This document shows positions 8,345-18,600 of a DNA stretch of 64,000 nucleotides, in pieces. Position numbers and translations under genes: made by a program. This stretch comes from Elusimicrobiota bacterium (GTDB lineage: Bacteria; Elusimicrobiota; Elusimicrobia; UBA1565; UBA9628): positions 23,244 to 87,243 of the forward strand of contig JACRDP010000007.1 in the NCBI GenBank assembly GCA_016212855.1, read 5' to 3'. Below the pieces are notes generated by a model, which saw only the letters and a list, made by a program, of their open reading frames with translations, did not search any database and had not been told where the DNA came from. Each line of letters starts with the position of its first letter. Position 1 is the stretch's first letter.

Positions 8345-11137
8345 TCACTGTATTTTGGGATGGGCGAGAGCCTCGATGTCGTCGGACGACAGGGTCTCCT
8401 TGACCATCAAGGCCTCAATCATCGCTTTGTGCTTCTCAGCGCCGGCACGCAGGCGCGCCTCGGTCCGGACCATCGACGCTTTCAGAAGCTTATTGACCTC
8501 AGCCAGAGCCTTCGTGTCCGCTTCGCCGCCGAAGGCGCTTTGGCCGTATTGGTTGGGGGCGGTCTGAGCCAGGCCCATCTCCTCGCTCATGCCGAGCTGT
8601 TGGACCATGGCCCGGGCCACGCGCGTCGCCGCCTCGAGGTCCGAGCCGGGGCCGGTGGACCACTTGCCGTAGAGTATTTTTTCGGCGACGAGGCCGCCGA
8701 GCGCGGTATCGAGCCTCGCTTCCAGTTGATCGTGCGTGTGGAGGTAGGTGTCGCCGTCCTGAGAGCCGGTCTCGGCGAAGCCGAGCGCGCCCGAGCCGTG
8801 AGGCAGGATGGTGACCTTGTTGACGGGCACGCGCAGCTCCGGGACCTCGTTGAGCAGGTTGGCGAGCACGTGGCCGGCCTCGTGCGCCGCGATGCGGCGT
8901 TTGAGGGCCTCGGACAGGCGCAAGGTGCGCTTGCCGCCGATCGTCGCGCGGTCGACGGCTTCATCGACGTCGGTCGAGTTGATCGATTCACCGCCGCGCC
9001 GGGCGGCGAGCAGGGCCGCCTCGTTGATCACGTTTTCAAGAAACGCGCCGGAAAGCCCCGTGGTGCGGCGGGCGATCAGGCGCAGGTCCACCTCGGCGGC
9101 CAGGCGCGCCTTCTTGGCGTGCAGGGCCAGGATCGCCTCGCGGCCCATCGCTTGGGGCAGGCCGACATGAATGGTGCGGTCGAAGCGCCCGGGTCGTATG
9201 AGCGCCGGGTCGAGGACGTCGGCGCGGTTGGTCGCGGCGATGACGAGGATGCCGTCGGAGTTGTCGAAGCCGTCCATCTCCTTAAGAAGCGCGTTGATCG
9301 TCTGGTCGTGCTCCAGGTCGCCGCCGGTGCCGGCGCCGCCGCCGCCGCGCTTCTTGCCGACCGCGTCGATCTCATCGATGAAGATGATGACCGGCGCGTC
9401 CTTGGTCACGTTCTTTCGCGCGGCTTCGAACAGTTCGCGCACGCGGCGCGCGCCCAGGCCGACGTACATCTCGACGAAATCGGAGCCGGAGATCGAGATG
9501 AAGGAGGCGTTGGTCTCGCCGGCGAGGGCCCGGGCGAGCAGGGTTTTCCCGGTGCCGGGAGGTCCTTCCATCAAGACGCCCTTGGGCATGCGCGCGCCGA
9601 GCAGCTTGAAGCGGGCGGGGTCGCGCAGGAAGTCGACGATCTCCTGGACCTCGACGAGGCTCTCGTCGATCCCGGCGACGTCGGCGAAGCGAGTCTTGGG
9701 CTTCTCCATGTTCATCTTCGGCTTGTTGTTGACGCCCGCGGGCCCGCCTCCGCCCCCGCCGTTTTGCCGATTCATGTATTTCCGCATGAGCCAGGTGCCG
9801 ACGACGAAAATCAAGACGAGAGGGCCGAAGCTCCAGAATATATTGCTGAGCATCGAGGGAGCGGGCTTGGGCTTGGCCAGGTCCTCGGCGACTTTCGCGA
9901 TGCGCTCGGCCGCGTCGGCGGTGCGCTTGGAGTCTTGCGACAGCTGCTCGGCGGCCGCCGCCTTCGGGTCGGGCTTAACCGGCTCCATCCGCGCGGGTTT
10001 GGCGGCCTCGGCGGGCGCCGCGATCGTCTGCGCGATCGCCGTCGGGGCCGGCGGCACGTAGCGATCGGCGAAAGGATTGGCGAGATAAAGCCAGCCGGTG
10101 AAGGCGATCAGAACGGCGGCCGCGGCCGGAATCGACCAGCGGAAGAAAGAGCTGGTTTTGTACAACGTCTTGAACATCTGGATGTCTTTCTTGAGAGAAG
10201 GCTTCGGCGCGGGCTTCGGCGGCTGGGAGGGGATGGCCGCCGCGGGAACGGCGGCGACGGCGACGTAGGCCGGCTCGGTTCCCGGGTCGACGCCGCGAGA
10301 AGTCAGGGCGGCTGCGGCGGCGAGGCGCACGGCGGCGTTTCGATCCTTGTAGGACTCAGCCAGCGCGTCGTTGAGTTCGGGCTTGCCGGGCCGGAGCGTC
10401 GCGGCGTCGCGTGCGATGCGCTTGAGCGCGGTGCGCTGTAGATACCACCACGGGTCCATGCCGGCGGATTTCGCGGTCTGAATCTCGGCGCGGGCGCCGA
10501 GACGGAGCAGGTCGAGGTAATGGGGCAAGGTCTTCTCGATCGGCAGGGCGTCGAGGATCCGGAGCGCGCCGATCTTCACCTCGGAGCGGCGTTCGTCGAC
10601 GTTGAGGATCGCGGCGGCGGCGACCTTGAGCGCGGCGGCTGGATCTGTATTGAGCAGCTTCTCCATGTCGGCGACGACGCGTGTCGCGGGGACGAAGGGC
10701 TCGTGCGCGGGGCGCTTCGCGGGAGCCGTCTCGGGGCTCGGTCCCTCCGGCGCGGAGGGGGCGCTCAGCGCGTCGTGACCGTCGAACAGGGACGATAGGT
10801 GATTCAGCGCGCCTTCGTCGCGCCCCGTGGTTTCGGGCACGGCCGCCAATCTCGCCGAGGCGGCGGTAAGCGCTGCGACAGCGCTAGGCGTCGCTGCGGG
10901 GGCGGACGGCGTGACGGGAACTGGAACGAGATTTAAGATCGTGATAGACGTGGCGGCTAGAGCAAGCGTGGGCGTTGCCAGGGGACTGAGCCCAGGGGCG
11001 ATGGAGCCGACGGTTCCTAAGAGTCCGGAGCCGAGCGAGACGGGCCGGATTGTCGTGGCGACCTGTCCCCACGCCGGAGCCCCGGGCGCGCTTATCATGA
11101 GGGAAATCGCGACGATCGAAGCGAGGCATTTGTTCAT
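8345..11137 (-). CDS. ftsH: FtsH-like AAA+ zinc metalloprotease with long N-terminal extension
   Basis: 930 residues against about 610-650 for FtsH. Order: signal-like segment 1-25 (ending AWGQ); Ala/Pro/Leu-rich tract to about 150; HEAT-like helices about 165-290; membrane segment about 329-351; second membrane segment about 430-455; poly-Gly linker; AAA module with Walker A GPPGTGKT near 525, Walker [12 protein letters not shown] and an arginine-finger region [18 protein letters not shown]; zinc site H752-E-A-G-H756 with a later Asp in [11 protein letters not shown]. FtsH degrades unassembled membrane proteins and short-lived regulators at the inner membrane. The catalytic core is standard; only the N-terminal third is unusual. 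TACTAT at 11144-11149 lies six bases from the ATG. Confidence 0.9.
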   Translation of the reverse strand: MNKCLASIVAISLMISAPGAPAWGQVATTIRPVSLGSGLLGTVGSIAPGLSPLATPTLALAATSITILNLVPVPVTPSAPAATPSAVAALTAASARLAAVPETTGRDEGALNHLSSLFDGHDALSAPSAPEGPSPETAPAKRPAHEPFVPATRVVADMEKLLNTDPAAALKVAAAAILNVDERRSEVKIGALRILDALPIEKTLPHYLDLLRLGARAEIQTAKSAGMDPWWYLQRTALKRIARDAATLRPGKPELNDALAESYKDRNAAVRLAAAAALTSRGVDPGTEPAYVAVAAVPAAAIPSQPPKPAPKPSLKKDIQMFKTLYKTSSFFRWSIPAAAAVLIAFTGWLYLANPFADRYVPPAPTAIAQTIAAPAEAAKPARMEPVKPDPKAAAAEQLSQDSKRTADAAERIAKVAEDLAKPKPAPSMLSNIFWSFGPLVLIFVVGTWLMRKYMNRQNGGGGGGPAGVNNKPKMNMEKPKTRFADVAGIDESLVEVQEIVDFLRDPARFKLLGARMPKGVLMEGPPGTGKTLLARALAGETNASFISISGSDFVEMYVGLGARRVRELFEAARKNVTKDAPVIIFIDEIDAVGKKRGGGGAGTGGDLEHDQTINALLKEMDGFDNSDGILVIAATNRADVLDPALIRPGRFDRTIHVGLPQAMGREAILALHAKKARLAAEVDLRLIARRTTGLSGAFLENVINEAALLAARRGGESINSTDVDEAVDRATIGGKRTLRLSEALKRRIAAHEAGHVLANLLNEVPELRVPVNKVTILPHGSGALGFAETGSQDGDTYLHTHDQLEARLDTALGGLVAEKILYGKWSTGPGSDLEAATRVARAMVQQLGMSEEMGLAQTAPNQYGQSAFGGEADTKALAEVNKLLKASMVRTEARLRAGAEKHKAMIEALMVKETLSSDDIEALAHPKIQ

Positions 11138-11143
11138 GCCCCC

Positions 11144-11149
11144 ATAGTA
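11144..11149 (-). promoter_or_regulatory. -10 element (TACTAT), leaderless start of ftsH
   Basis: TACTAT ends six bases before the ATG at 11137, with no Shine-Dalgarno between. No good -35 seen. Confidence 0.5.
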
Positions 11150-11260
11150 GCCGCTATTGGTATTCGTCGCGCGGGTCGTTGGCGCCAGAGCGCGGCGGCA
11201 GGTGGTCTAGCAGTAAGTCTTGGCGGGGAGTGACGTATTGGTGTACTTCAGGTTACTACG

Positions 11261-12106
11261 TTAGAAGTCGAAGGCTTTGCGCGCGCGAATCTGCAGGAGA
11301 AAGACGGCGCTGCCTTCGGCCTTCTCGTAAACGGAATAGGCCGTCGAGGCCTCGAGCGCGTCGCGCATGGCCGCGATCGAGCGGTGCACGGCGCCTTCCT
11401 CGGCTCGGATGATGACTCCCGACCCGTGCGTGAGCGAACCGCGTTGAGCGACCATCTGCTCGATGTGGCGGGCGAGCTTTCTCCGGTAAATCTCCAGGCC
11501 CGGGAAGGTGCGGGGGAACATATAGAACTTGCCGGTCAGAGGGCTTTTGTATTTGCCGGCCGACACGCGCCGCGCGAGCTTGTGTTTGACGAGCTTTTTG
11601 AGCCCCGCTTCGAGCGAGGCCTTGGGCAGGCCGGTGATTTTGGCCAGGCCGGCGGAGTCATAAGTGCCGCGATCGTTGACCAGGCATTCGAATGCCCAGT
11701 AGGTGGCGGCGTCCCCCACGATTGCTTTATACTGCGCGGGGGTGATGTGGTAGGCCTGCTCGCTGAGCAGGCGCTTGGCCGTCTGTTGGCCGTCGTTTTT
11801 CTCGTGCTTGGAAATCAGCAAGGGGCCGAGCATGGACTGGAAGTTTTCCTCAGTGCCGAAATGATCGCGCAGATAATCGGTGACGAAGCGTTGATACAAT
11901 TCGTCGCTGGGCGGGATGCGCAGAAGGCTCAATAGAATCGGGAGCCACTCGGGCCGGGGCAGGTGCTGGCCGCGTTCGAGTTTGAGGTAATAGGCGAAGG
12001 TGAAGGGGAAAACGTGGCGGCCGCCGTTGCGGTGATAGAAGGCGTAGGGCGTCGTGAAGCCTGATTCCAGGCGCAAACGCTCGAGTGATTTGGAGAAAAG
12101 CGCCAT
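11261..12106 (-). CDS. helix-turn-helix-like protein, downstream copy of a tandem pair
   Basis: 281 residues starting MALFSKSLERLRLES. The frame is open further up to 12202, but the ATG at 12106 gives the same length and N-terminus as the neighbouring paralogue and lies one base after that gene's stop. Residues about 5-75 (LRLESGFTTPYAFYHRN, then YYLKLERGQHLPRPEWLP) read like an XRE-type helix-turn-helix; about 165-200 (ITGLPKASLEAGLKKLVKHK) reads like a winged-helix recognition segment. The two copies agree at roughly 80% of positions by eye, nearly 100% over the first 80. A DNA-binding regulator is the likeliest role, but no named family is certain. Confidence 0.7.
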   Translation of the reverse strand: MALFSKSLERLRLESGFTTPYAFYHRNGGRHVFPFTFAYYLKLERGQHLPRPEWLPILLSLLRIPPSDELYQRFVTDYLRDHFGTEENFQSMLGPLLISKHEKNDGQQTAKRLLSEQAYHITPAQYKAIVGDAATYWAFECLVNDRGTYDSAGLAKITGLPKASLEAGLKKLVKHKLARRVSAGKYKSPLTGKFYMFPRTFPGLEIYRRKLARHIEQMVAQRGSLTHGSGVIIRAEEGAVHRSIAAMRDALEASTAYSVYEKAEGSAVFLLQIRARKAFDF

Positions 12107-12107
12107 A

Positions 12108-12953
12108 TCAGAAGTCGAAAGCCTTGCGCGTGCGGATCTGAAGGATGAAGATGCCGCTGCCCTCGGCCTTTTCATACACGGAGTAGGCGGTGGCGGCTTC
12201 AAGCGCGTCGCGCATGGCCGTAATCGAGCGGCGCACCGCGCCTTCCTCGGCGCGGATCATGACACCCGACTGATGCACCACGGCCCCGCTGCGGGCGACC
12301 ATCTCGCTCTGATACCTTCTCAGCTTGACGTAGTAGTGCTCGATATCCGGGAAGTCCTTGGGGAAGACGTAGTATTTTCCGGCCAAGGGGCTTTTGTATT
12401 TTCCTTTCGTCACGCGACGAGCGAGTTTCTGCGCTACGAGTTTCTTGAGCCCCGCTTCGAGCGACGACTTCGGTAGGCCGGTGACTTGGGACAGCTCGGC
12501 GGCATCGAAGGAGCCTCGGTCGTTGACCAGGCACTCGAAAGCCCAGTAGGTCGGAGCGTCGCTCACGATCGCCTGAAACTGTTTGGGCGTGATGTGATAG
12601 GACTGCTCGGTGAGCAGACGCTTGGTCGCCTGCTGGCCGTATTTTTTCTCGTGCTTGGAGATCAGCAGGGGCCCGAGCAGGGACTGGAAGTTCGCCTCGG
12701 TGCCGAAATGGTCGCGCAGGTAGTCGGTGATGAAGCGCCGATACAGCTCGTCGCTGGGGGGGATGCGCAGCAGGCTCAGTAGGATCGGGAGCCACTCGGG
12801 CCGGGGCAGATGCTGGCCGCGTTCAAGCTTGAGGTAATAGGCGAAGGTGAAGGGAAAAACGTGGCGGCCGCCGTTGCGGTGGTAAAAGGCGTAGGGCGTC
12901 GTGAATCCCGACTCCAGGCGCAGTCGCTCGAGAGATTTCGAGAATAGAGCCAT
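12108..12953 (-). CDS. helix-turn-helix-like protein, upstream copy of a tandem pair
   Basis: 281 residues, paralogue of the gene at 11261-12106, with the same layout: N-terminal XRE-like segment (LERLRLESGFTTPYAF), a middle helical part (YLRDHFGTEANFQSLLG), a winged-helix-like segment near 165-200 (VTGLPKSSLEAGLKKLV) and the shared C-terminus RKAFDF. Most differences lie in the last two thirds, so the copies may read different signals while binding similar sites. It is the first gene of the pair, with a promoter TTGGCC-17-TAGAAT ending six bases before its ATG. No metal-binding or enzymatic motif is visible. Confidence 0.7.
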   Translation of the reverse strand: MALFSKSLERLRLESGFTTPYAFYHRNGGRHVFPFTFAYYLKLERGQHLPRPEWLPILLSLLRIPPSDELYRRFITDYLRDHFGTEANFQSLLGPLLISKHEKKYGQQATKRLLTEQSYHITPKQFQAIVSDAPTYWAFECLVNDRGSFDAAELSQVTGLPKSSLEAGLKKLVAQKLARRVTKGKYKSPLAGKYYVFPKDFPDIEHYYVKLRRYQSEMVARSGAVVHQSGVMIRAEEGAVRRSITAMRDALEAATAYSVYEKAEGSGIFILQIRTRKAFDF

Positions 12954-12959
12954 GCGCGA

Positions 12960-12988
12960 ATTCTACAACACTCACGCGGTGGGGCCAA
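12960..12988 (-). promoter_or_regulatory. promoter of the tandem HTH pair (TTGGCC-17-TAGAAT)
   Basis: -10 TAGAAT at 12960-12965 and -35 TTGGCC at 12983-12988, spacer 17 bases. The -10 ends six bases before the ATG at 12953, predicting transcription from the start codon itself. Confidence 0.6.
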
Positions 12989-12998
12989 GAGCCGCGCT

Positions 12999-13571
12999 CT
13001 AAAAGGTGAACCAGCCTTTGGTCGAGCCGGGGGAAGTTTTCTCCGCGATCATCCCCGCCACGGCGCCCAGCGGCGCGGCCACGGCGCCGACGATGGCTCC
13101 GGGAATCGAGAGGAGGATGCCGAGGGCGTAAAAGGCGTTGGTCCCGAAGTTGGACGCGTACGGTCCTCCGCACGCCTGGATACCGAGGACGGAGAGGCCG
13201 ACGAATCCGGCGAATACGGTTTTGAAGCCGCTATCGAGGCCTTTGTAAAATCCGGCTTTCACCGTGCCGTCCTCGACCTCGGTGAAACCCGTCGGGGTCG
13301 GGACCATGCGCGTGTGTTTCTTCGCACCGTCGCCCAGGGCGGCGACGCCAAGCGGAGATGAGGCCGCTGGTCGTTGAGTCGTCGCGACTGCGGAGGCCGC
13401 CTCCGGCGTGTCTGCTGCGGATTCATTCAGGCAGGCGGAGAGCCCGTCGCTTTGCGCGGAAACCTTAAGACAGTCAAGCGCGGAGTTCAGTGCGGCGTGG
13501 GCGCGGTCGCCGTTGACGGCGGCGCACGCGGCGAAGGCGGTCAGGACGGCGATCTGTTTCAGGGACATCAT
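12999..13571 (-). CDS. exported or membrane protein of unknown function (190 aa)
   Basis: Signal peptide in residues 1 to about 26 (MSLKQIAVLTAFAACAA onward, ending AHA), a linker with three cysteines and Ala/Thr/Pro-rich sequence, then two hydrophobic stretches near the C-terminus (about 130-148 and 150-180, Gly/Ala-rich: GILLSIPGAIVGAVAAPLG). Probably an envelope protein anchored by its C-terminal half. The start at 13571 is preferred over the longer frame to 13592 because AAGGAG lies four bases upstream of it. It follows the gene at 13583-14866 by 11 bases and is the last gene of that string. Confidence 0.6.
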   Translation of the reverse strand: MMSLKQIAVLTAFAACAAVNGDRAHAALNSALDCLKVSAQSDGLSACLNESAADTPEAASAVATTQRPAASSPLGVAALGDGAKKHTRMVPTPTGFTEVEDGTVKAGFYKGLDSGFKTVFAGFVGLSVLGIQACGGPYASNFGTNAFYALGILLSIPGAIVGAVAAPLGAVAGMIAEKTSPGSTKGWFTF

Positions 13572-13582
13572 TGAGCTCCTTG

Positions 13583-14866
13583 TTAACGCCACGAACCGAT
13601 GATCGAGCGAAGGATCAGCATGTAAGCCGCGAAACGGCGCACGGGCTGCGGGACATCCCCGGCCTGCAGACTGGTCAGGCTCAGAGCCCCTTTGAGGGTC
13701 ATCTGGAAGCGTCCCTCACCGCGGTTGATGATGACGTTTGAAGCGTTCAAGGTGGCCGAAATCCTCTCTCCTGACAGAGCGCCCGTGATGGCCGAAGACT
13801 CACTGTCCAAATCGACGGTGATCGTTTCGCCTTCCTGTTTAAAGACCATCGCGGAGGGCGGACCGTCCGGCGCGCCGATAAAGCCGATCGCCACGGGTTT
13901 CCCGTCGATCGCCGCCTCGATGCCATCCTGCCCGTTGACCACGGAAACGGTCGGCAGAGCTTCGCCGCTGTAGGCCGTCCCGTTCTTGATGGGCCGGTCG
14001 TGCCAGGTATAGCCTTCAGGCGCGACTGCGGGCTTGAGAGCGCCGACACGGCCGTCGCCATCGAGGAAAGCGAGGATTTCATCGAGAGCGGCCTTGTCCT
14101 TGCCGGAAACCGGGTTTCGGGCCTGCGCGCCGCGCAGAATTTTCGCCGCGGCCTTGCGGGCCGCCTTCGTTTCCAGCGTCGCGTCGAAGGACTGCTTGGG
14201 GTGGCCCATGGGGTTGGCGGAATACTCTTTGAAGGAGATGCTCGCGCTGCCCGGGAAGGCGAACACGCTCATCTCGTACCGGCTTCTCCAGCCGTAGCGC
14301 AGGACCGCGGTGCCGCCGGTCCCGGATTTGACGAGCGCGTCGAACTTCAACTGAGAGACATCGAACCAGGCGGGCGCCTGGGCGAACTCATTCGAGCTGT
14401 CCGGGGTGACCGCGGCGGACCGGGCGGACACCGCGAGAGACTCGTGGCTTGTGGGCGCGGAGTTCTCGAAGAGCTGCCCGAGCGCGGCGGCTTTCTGGGG
14501 CTCGCCGGCGGAAGCGTCGCGGATCACGCCGAGGGGCGAGTCCGCGGCCGCTGCCGGAGCCGCCGCAAAGGGCCGGATGAGGGCCGCAGGTATTCCCGGG
14601 GTGGCCGCGAGCGGGTTGAAGGCGGCGACATTCGGCAGGAGCGGCGGCGCGCCGAGCCGGGCGGGATCGAATGAGGCGCCGAGGACGAGCGCGGTGATCT
14701 CCGCCGGCGAGGCGGACATGAGCATCGGCGCCGAACCGAGGCGGGCGCCGTCGAAGGATGCGCCGAGCCCGGGGATCGCATTCATGCCCGTGACAGGCGC
14801 GCGCACCGTGGTTTGGGCGGCGGCGGGAGCGGCGGTGAAGATGACGGCGAGGATGATGTTTTTCAT
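13583..14866 (-). CDS. exported protein of unknown function with N-terminal repeat (427 aa)
   Basis: Signal peptide 1-18 (MKNIILAVIFTAAPAAAQ). The next 90 residues are Ala/Pro/Leu-rich and contain a 15-residue imperfect repeat, LGASFDGARLGSAPM at about 35 and LGASFDPARLGAPPL at about 63. The remaining 300 residues are beta-rich, with ends such as RFQMTLKGALSLTSL. AGGAGA lies eight bases before the ATG, as expected for an internal operon gene. It follows 14883-15530 by 16 bases. No family recognised. Confidence 0.6.
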   Translation of the reverse strand: MKNIILAVIFTAAPAAAQTTVRAPVTGMNAIPGLGASFDGARLGSAPMLMSASPAEITALVLGASFDPARLGAPPLLPNVAAFNPLAATPGIPAALIRPFAAAPAAAADSPLGVIRDASAGEPQKAAALGQLFENSAPTSHESLAVSARSAAVTPDSSNEFAQAPAWFDVSQLKFDALVKSGTGGTAVLRYGWRSRYEMSVFAFPGSASISFKEYSANPMGHPKQSFDATLETKAARKAAAKILRGAQARNPVSGKDKAALDEILAFLDGDGRVGALKPAVAPEGYTWHDRPIKNGTAYSGEALPTVSVVNGQDGIEAAIDGKPVAIGFIGAPDGPPSAMVFKQEGETITVDLDSESSAITGALSGERISATLNASNVIINRGEGRFQMTLKGALSLTSLQAGDVPQPVRRFAAYMLILRSIIGSWR

Positions 14867-14882
14867 ATGGATGCTCTCCTGT

Positions 14883-15530
14883 CTAGAGGCCGGATGGCGG
14901 CAGCCCGAGCCGGATGACTTCGTCGAAAAGTTCGCGCTCTTTCGGATTCCTGGCCATGCTCCAGGAGCCGGCCTTATTCTGGCGATGGATCGCGTCGTAG
15001 TCGATGACGAGTCGGCGCTTCTGGTCCATGGCGTCGCGGCGAAGGGACTCGAAGGCCTTCAACGCCCGCTCGGCGTCAGCCCAGCCGCGGGGATCGTCGT
15101 TGAGGTCCAGCGTGGCGAGATGGGCGTCCATGTAAAGGATTTCGATCGCCTTGTTGACGTAGACGCCGCCGTCGTCCCGGCCCGAGCCGTTCTTAATCAG
15201 CTTGAAGCTGATAGGACGCGCCTCGTAGTCGGACACCATCGCAGGCATGGGGCGCCCTTGGTGCTTGACCTTGTACGCCGGCGTCGAGGCTGAGTCGAGC
15301 AAGCGGACGCACCAATCCTGAGGCGGCCTCGGGCGCTCATAATTCGATCCGGAGATTTGCGCCTGCCAGCAATCCCGCTGCTCGGGAGCGGCCGCCCGCT
15401 CCGCCGCCGCGGCGGCCCTGAGGGCTTCCGTCCGGGCGAGAATATCGCGCACGGCGGGCATCTCGGCGCCGAATTCCTGTGCACCGGCTGAAGTCGAGAC
15501 GAACATTGCGATCAGGAGCAGGTTTTTCAT
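14883..15530 (-). CDS. exported protein of unknown function (215 aa)
   Basis: Signal peptide 1-17 (MKNLLLIAMFVSTSAGA), then QEFGAEMPAVRDILART, which matches the mature N-terminus of the HExxH protein at 2793-4745 (QEFVADMPDMNRVLTQT). The rest is mostly helical with two cysteines near 54 and 73 (CWQAQ, WCVRLLD). It is the first gene of the string 15530 to 12999 and has TACACT six bases before the ATG (15537-15542). The shared leader suggests a lineage-specific envelope protein family. Function unknown. Confidence 0.6.
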   Translation of the reverse strand: MKNLLLIAMFVSTSAGAQEFGAEMPAVRDILARTEALRAAAAAERAAAPEQRDCWQAQISGSNYERPRPPQDWCVRLLDSASTPAYKVKHQGRPMPAMVSDYEARPISFKLIKNGSGRDDGGVYVNKAIEILYMDAHLATLDLNDDPRGWADAERALKAFESLRRDAMDQKRRLVIDYDAIHRQNKAGSWSMARNPKERELFDEVIRLGLPPSGL

Positions 15531-15536
15531 GCTTTC

Positions 15537-15542
15537 AGTGTA
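15537..15542 (-). promoter_or_regulatory. -10 element (TACACT), leaderless start
   Basis: TACACT ends six bases before the ATG at 15530. Same hexamer and spacing as at 691-696. Confidence 0.45.
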
Positions 15543-15641
15543 GCCGCGGTCTCGGTCGAACTCCGGTGTCCTTGGGCCGCGCCGGCGGCGGCGAAGGGTC
15601 TACGATCAAGAGTCGCCGTCGCGACGTGATTTGGTGAACCT

Positions 15642-18600
15642 TTAGTTACCATGTCGCCGGGCGTCATCCTTAACGACAGTGATGGCCGTGTCGAGCGAGA
15701 ACTCGGGCGAATGGGCCGGCTTGCCCAGAGTCAGGCGCAGGGCGCCGTCCGCGCCGCGATCGAGCCTCGAGCCGAGTTCGGAGGCGTCATAGGCGATGAC
15801 GATGTCTCTATTCGTTCCCGCGGGAAGGCCGACGGCCAGGCGGGCGACGGCGGCGCTCAGCGCGTCCTCGCCGTAGACCTTCACGAGCTCAGTCCGCGTC
15901 GTCGTGTCGACGCGCACATGCAGGCCGGCCGGCCAGCCCGGGGCCGCGCGCAGCGTTTCCAGCGTGCGAGCGAAGCTTCCCGCGTCGGCGACGGCCGCTT
16001 CATGGGACTCCTCGACGATCCGGGTCCGCAGGCGTTCGATGGACCCGGCGCGTCGCGTGCGCAGATCGCGGCGGTTTCTTTCGTCGAGGCGCTTGAAGGA
16101 TTCGGAGATCATGCGCGCGCCGAGGTCCCCGGGCTTCATCCCGCGGTCGACGGTCAGGCGGTCGAACTCCTCGGACGCGAGCATGAGCTGCAGCACCGCG
16201 CGGTTGATCTCGCGCCGCACGGACTGCGCCGCCAGGGCGAGGGCTTGATCGAGAGCCTTGGCGGCCTCGGGCGCCATGTTGGCGCGCAGATCCTTCGCCG
16301 CCTGCTCGGGAAGCGCGCGGAGGACCGCGATGACCCCGGCGTTATCCAGGCTCGACAGGCCGAGGTCGGCGCCGAGCTGGGCGCGCAAGCGAGCGGCGAC
16401 CTCGGGCGGCAGATAGGACAGCGCCTGATCGGCGAGGGCGATGCGGTCCGTGAGCCGGGGCAGACGCGCGATCACGTCGGTTTCAAGGGCGCTCGCGAAG
16501 GCGTCGCGGGTGCGGTTGATCAGCGCGTTGGCGATGGCGAACGAGTCTCCGCCCACGGGACCGCCGACGAGACGGCCGAGCTCGCCGCGCACGGTTTTCT
16601 GGAAGAGCATGTCCGCGGCGTCCTGCGTCAACGGCGACACCGGCGAGCCGTTGTAGCGCGCGGCGCCGGCCAGGAGTAGGGCGGAGGCGGGCGTGATGCG
16701 CAAGGTGCCGAGCGGCCCGACGGAGACCTTCAGTTCGGAGACGGAGGCGAGAATCTGGGAGCGGACCGCGGACTGGACCGCGCCGTCCCAGAACCCGGGG
16801 TCGGACAGAAGGCCGATCGCCTCGACGGCCATGGAGCGCCGGGAGGCGTATTCTTTTTTAACATCGGGGATGGGCCCCAGTTCTTGCTCGATGACGCGGC
16901 GCAGCTCCGCCGCGGTCAAGGTGTTGGCGCCGTTCGCGGCTTGTGAAATAAGACCGGCGATGAGCTCCTTGGTCTGGGGGGGCAGCGGCGAGGCCGCGAT
17001 CGCGTCGAGCGCGGCGGCGACCTCGTTGGTGGGCAGGCGGGAGATCACGGTCAGCGCCGCGCCGAGGGCCGCTTCCGGATCGAGCGTCTTGGCGATATTG
17101 TCCGTGACTTCCAGACCCGCGGCCCCCAGGCGTCCGATGCTCGCGGCCAAAGCGGCGGCTTCCTGCGTGCCTTTGTCGGAGACCTTGTCCCTGCCGCCGA
17201 AGATGACGTCTGCATTCAGCGTCACGGCCGCGCCCGGCATCCAGCGCAGGCCGGTCAGGCAGCCGTCGTTGGAGACGTCGACGCCGCCGTAGGAAATCCT
17301 CTCCTTCTCGCACAGCGCGTAGATCGACGACCCCGGAGCGAAGGTCAAAGACGCTTCGACTTCGGCGCCGCGGCGGCCGTACTCGATGGTCTTGCCGTGC
17401 TCGTCCTTCAGGCTCATGCGGACCGAGACGGGTTTGCCGGCGAGGGTGGAGGAAAGTCCGGCCTGCACCTTCTGCTCGACGACGGTCGCCGCCCAACGCT
17501 GCGAGGCGCCGAGCTCGAAATCCACCACCGTTCCGGGAATCGGCCCGGAGATGACGGCGGTCGCTTGCGGCGAGCCCTCTCGTCCGAGGCCGACCTTGGC
17601 CCCGTTGCCGCGCGCCAAATCAGAGAGAAAATCGTGACCGAGGGGCTGGACTTCCTCGGTCCAGCCGCCGATCAAGGCGCCTTGGTGTCCGGAGGGAAGC
17701 GTGACGCGCATGCCGGCGGAGGCGTTGGCGGCCACGTTGGGCGCATAGCCCGAGGCCTTGGCCAGCATCGTGGCCGACCAGGCGAGGTCCACCGCGACTG
17801 GCGACTCGAAAGGCAGCGGAATGCGCGCGGCGCGGCCGAACTGGGCGAGGCCGCCCGCCAGTATACCGAGCTCTGATCGCCACGGATCTTCCACGGCGAA
17901 GCGCGAGCGCAGCGAGGCGATGGAGCCGTCGGGCAAGCCCAGCCGCCGGCCCATGTCGCTTAAGCGGTCGAAGGAATCGGACTGCGCGCCGTCGCCGAAA
18001 AAGCGGGAGTTGATCTGGATGACGCCCGCTTGAAGCTCGAGACGGCGGTCGATCGCCGAGTCGATCGGGGAGCGCGTGACCCGGCGGACGTTGACGTAAG
18101 GGCTTTCGGCCAAGAGCCCCGAGCGGTCGCCGACGCCGAGCTGGCCGACGGAGACGTTCCAGTTTCCGGCGCTGACGGAGACTTCATTGGGCTGCCCGTT
18201 GCGCATGGACAGCGAGACCGAGACGGGCGACCTGTCGTTGGAGGAGCCGTCGAACGCGGCTCCGCCGTTGGCGGAAGCGCCGGCCACGGCGGACTGAAAT
18301 GAGGGCAATCGCTCCGGCCGCGGCGCGGCCGGCCGGACGGCGATGGTGCGGGGAAGTGCTGCGACGGCGGGCGAAGAGAGCAGCTGCTCGGCTCGTTCGG
18401 CCATGCGAAGGCCGCTTTCGGGCACCGCGGCGCCGGAACGCACGCTGTCGCGCAGCGCGGCCAGGTATTTGCGCACTTTCTCGTCGGCCGTCGTTTCGGG
18501 ATATTCCGCGGCGTAGTTCTCGACGCGGACGGCGGCGTCGTTCCAGTCGCCGTGCCGCGTGTCGCTGAGCGCGTCGGATAACCCATTCTTTGCGAGGAGC

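Noticed and set aside
8360..10441. Long plus-strand open frame opposite ftsH
   Set aside because: It mirrors a conserved FtsH frame; open antisense frames are expected at high GC, and the product is Arg/Gly/Ala-rich with no domain.
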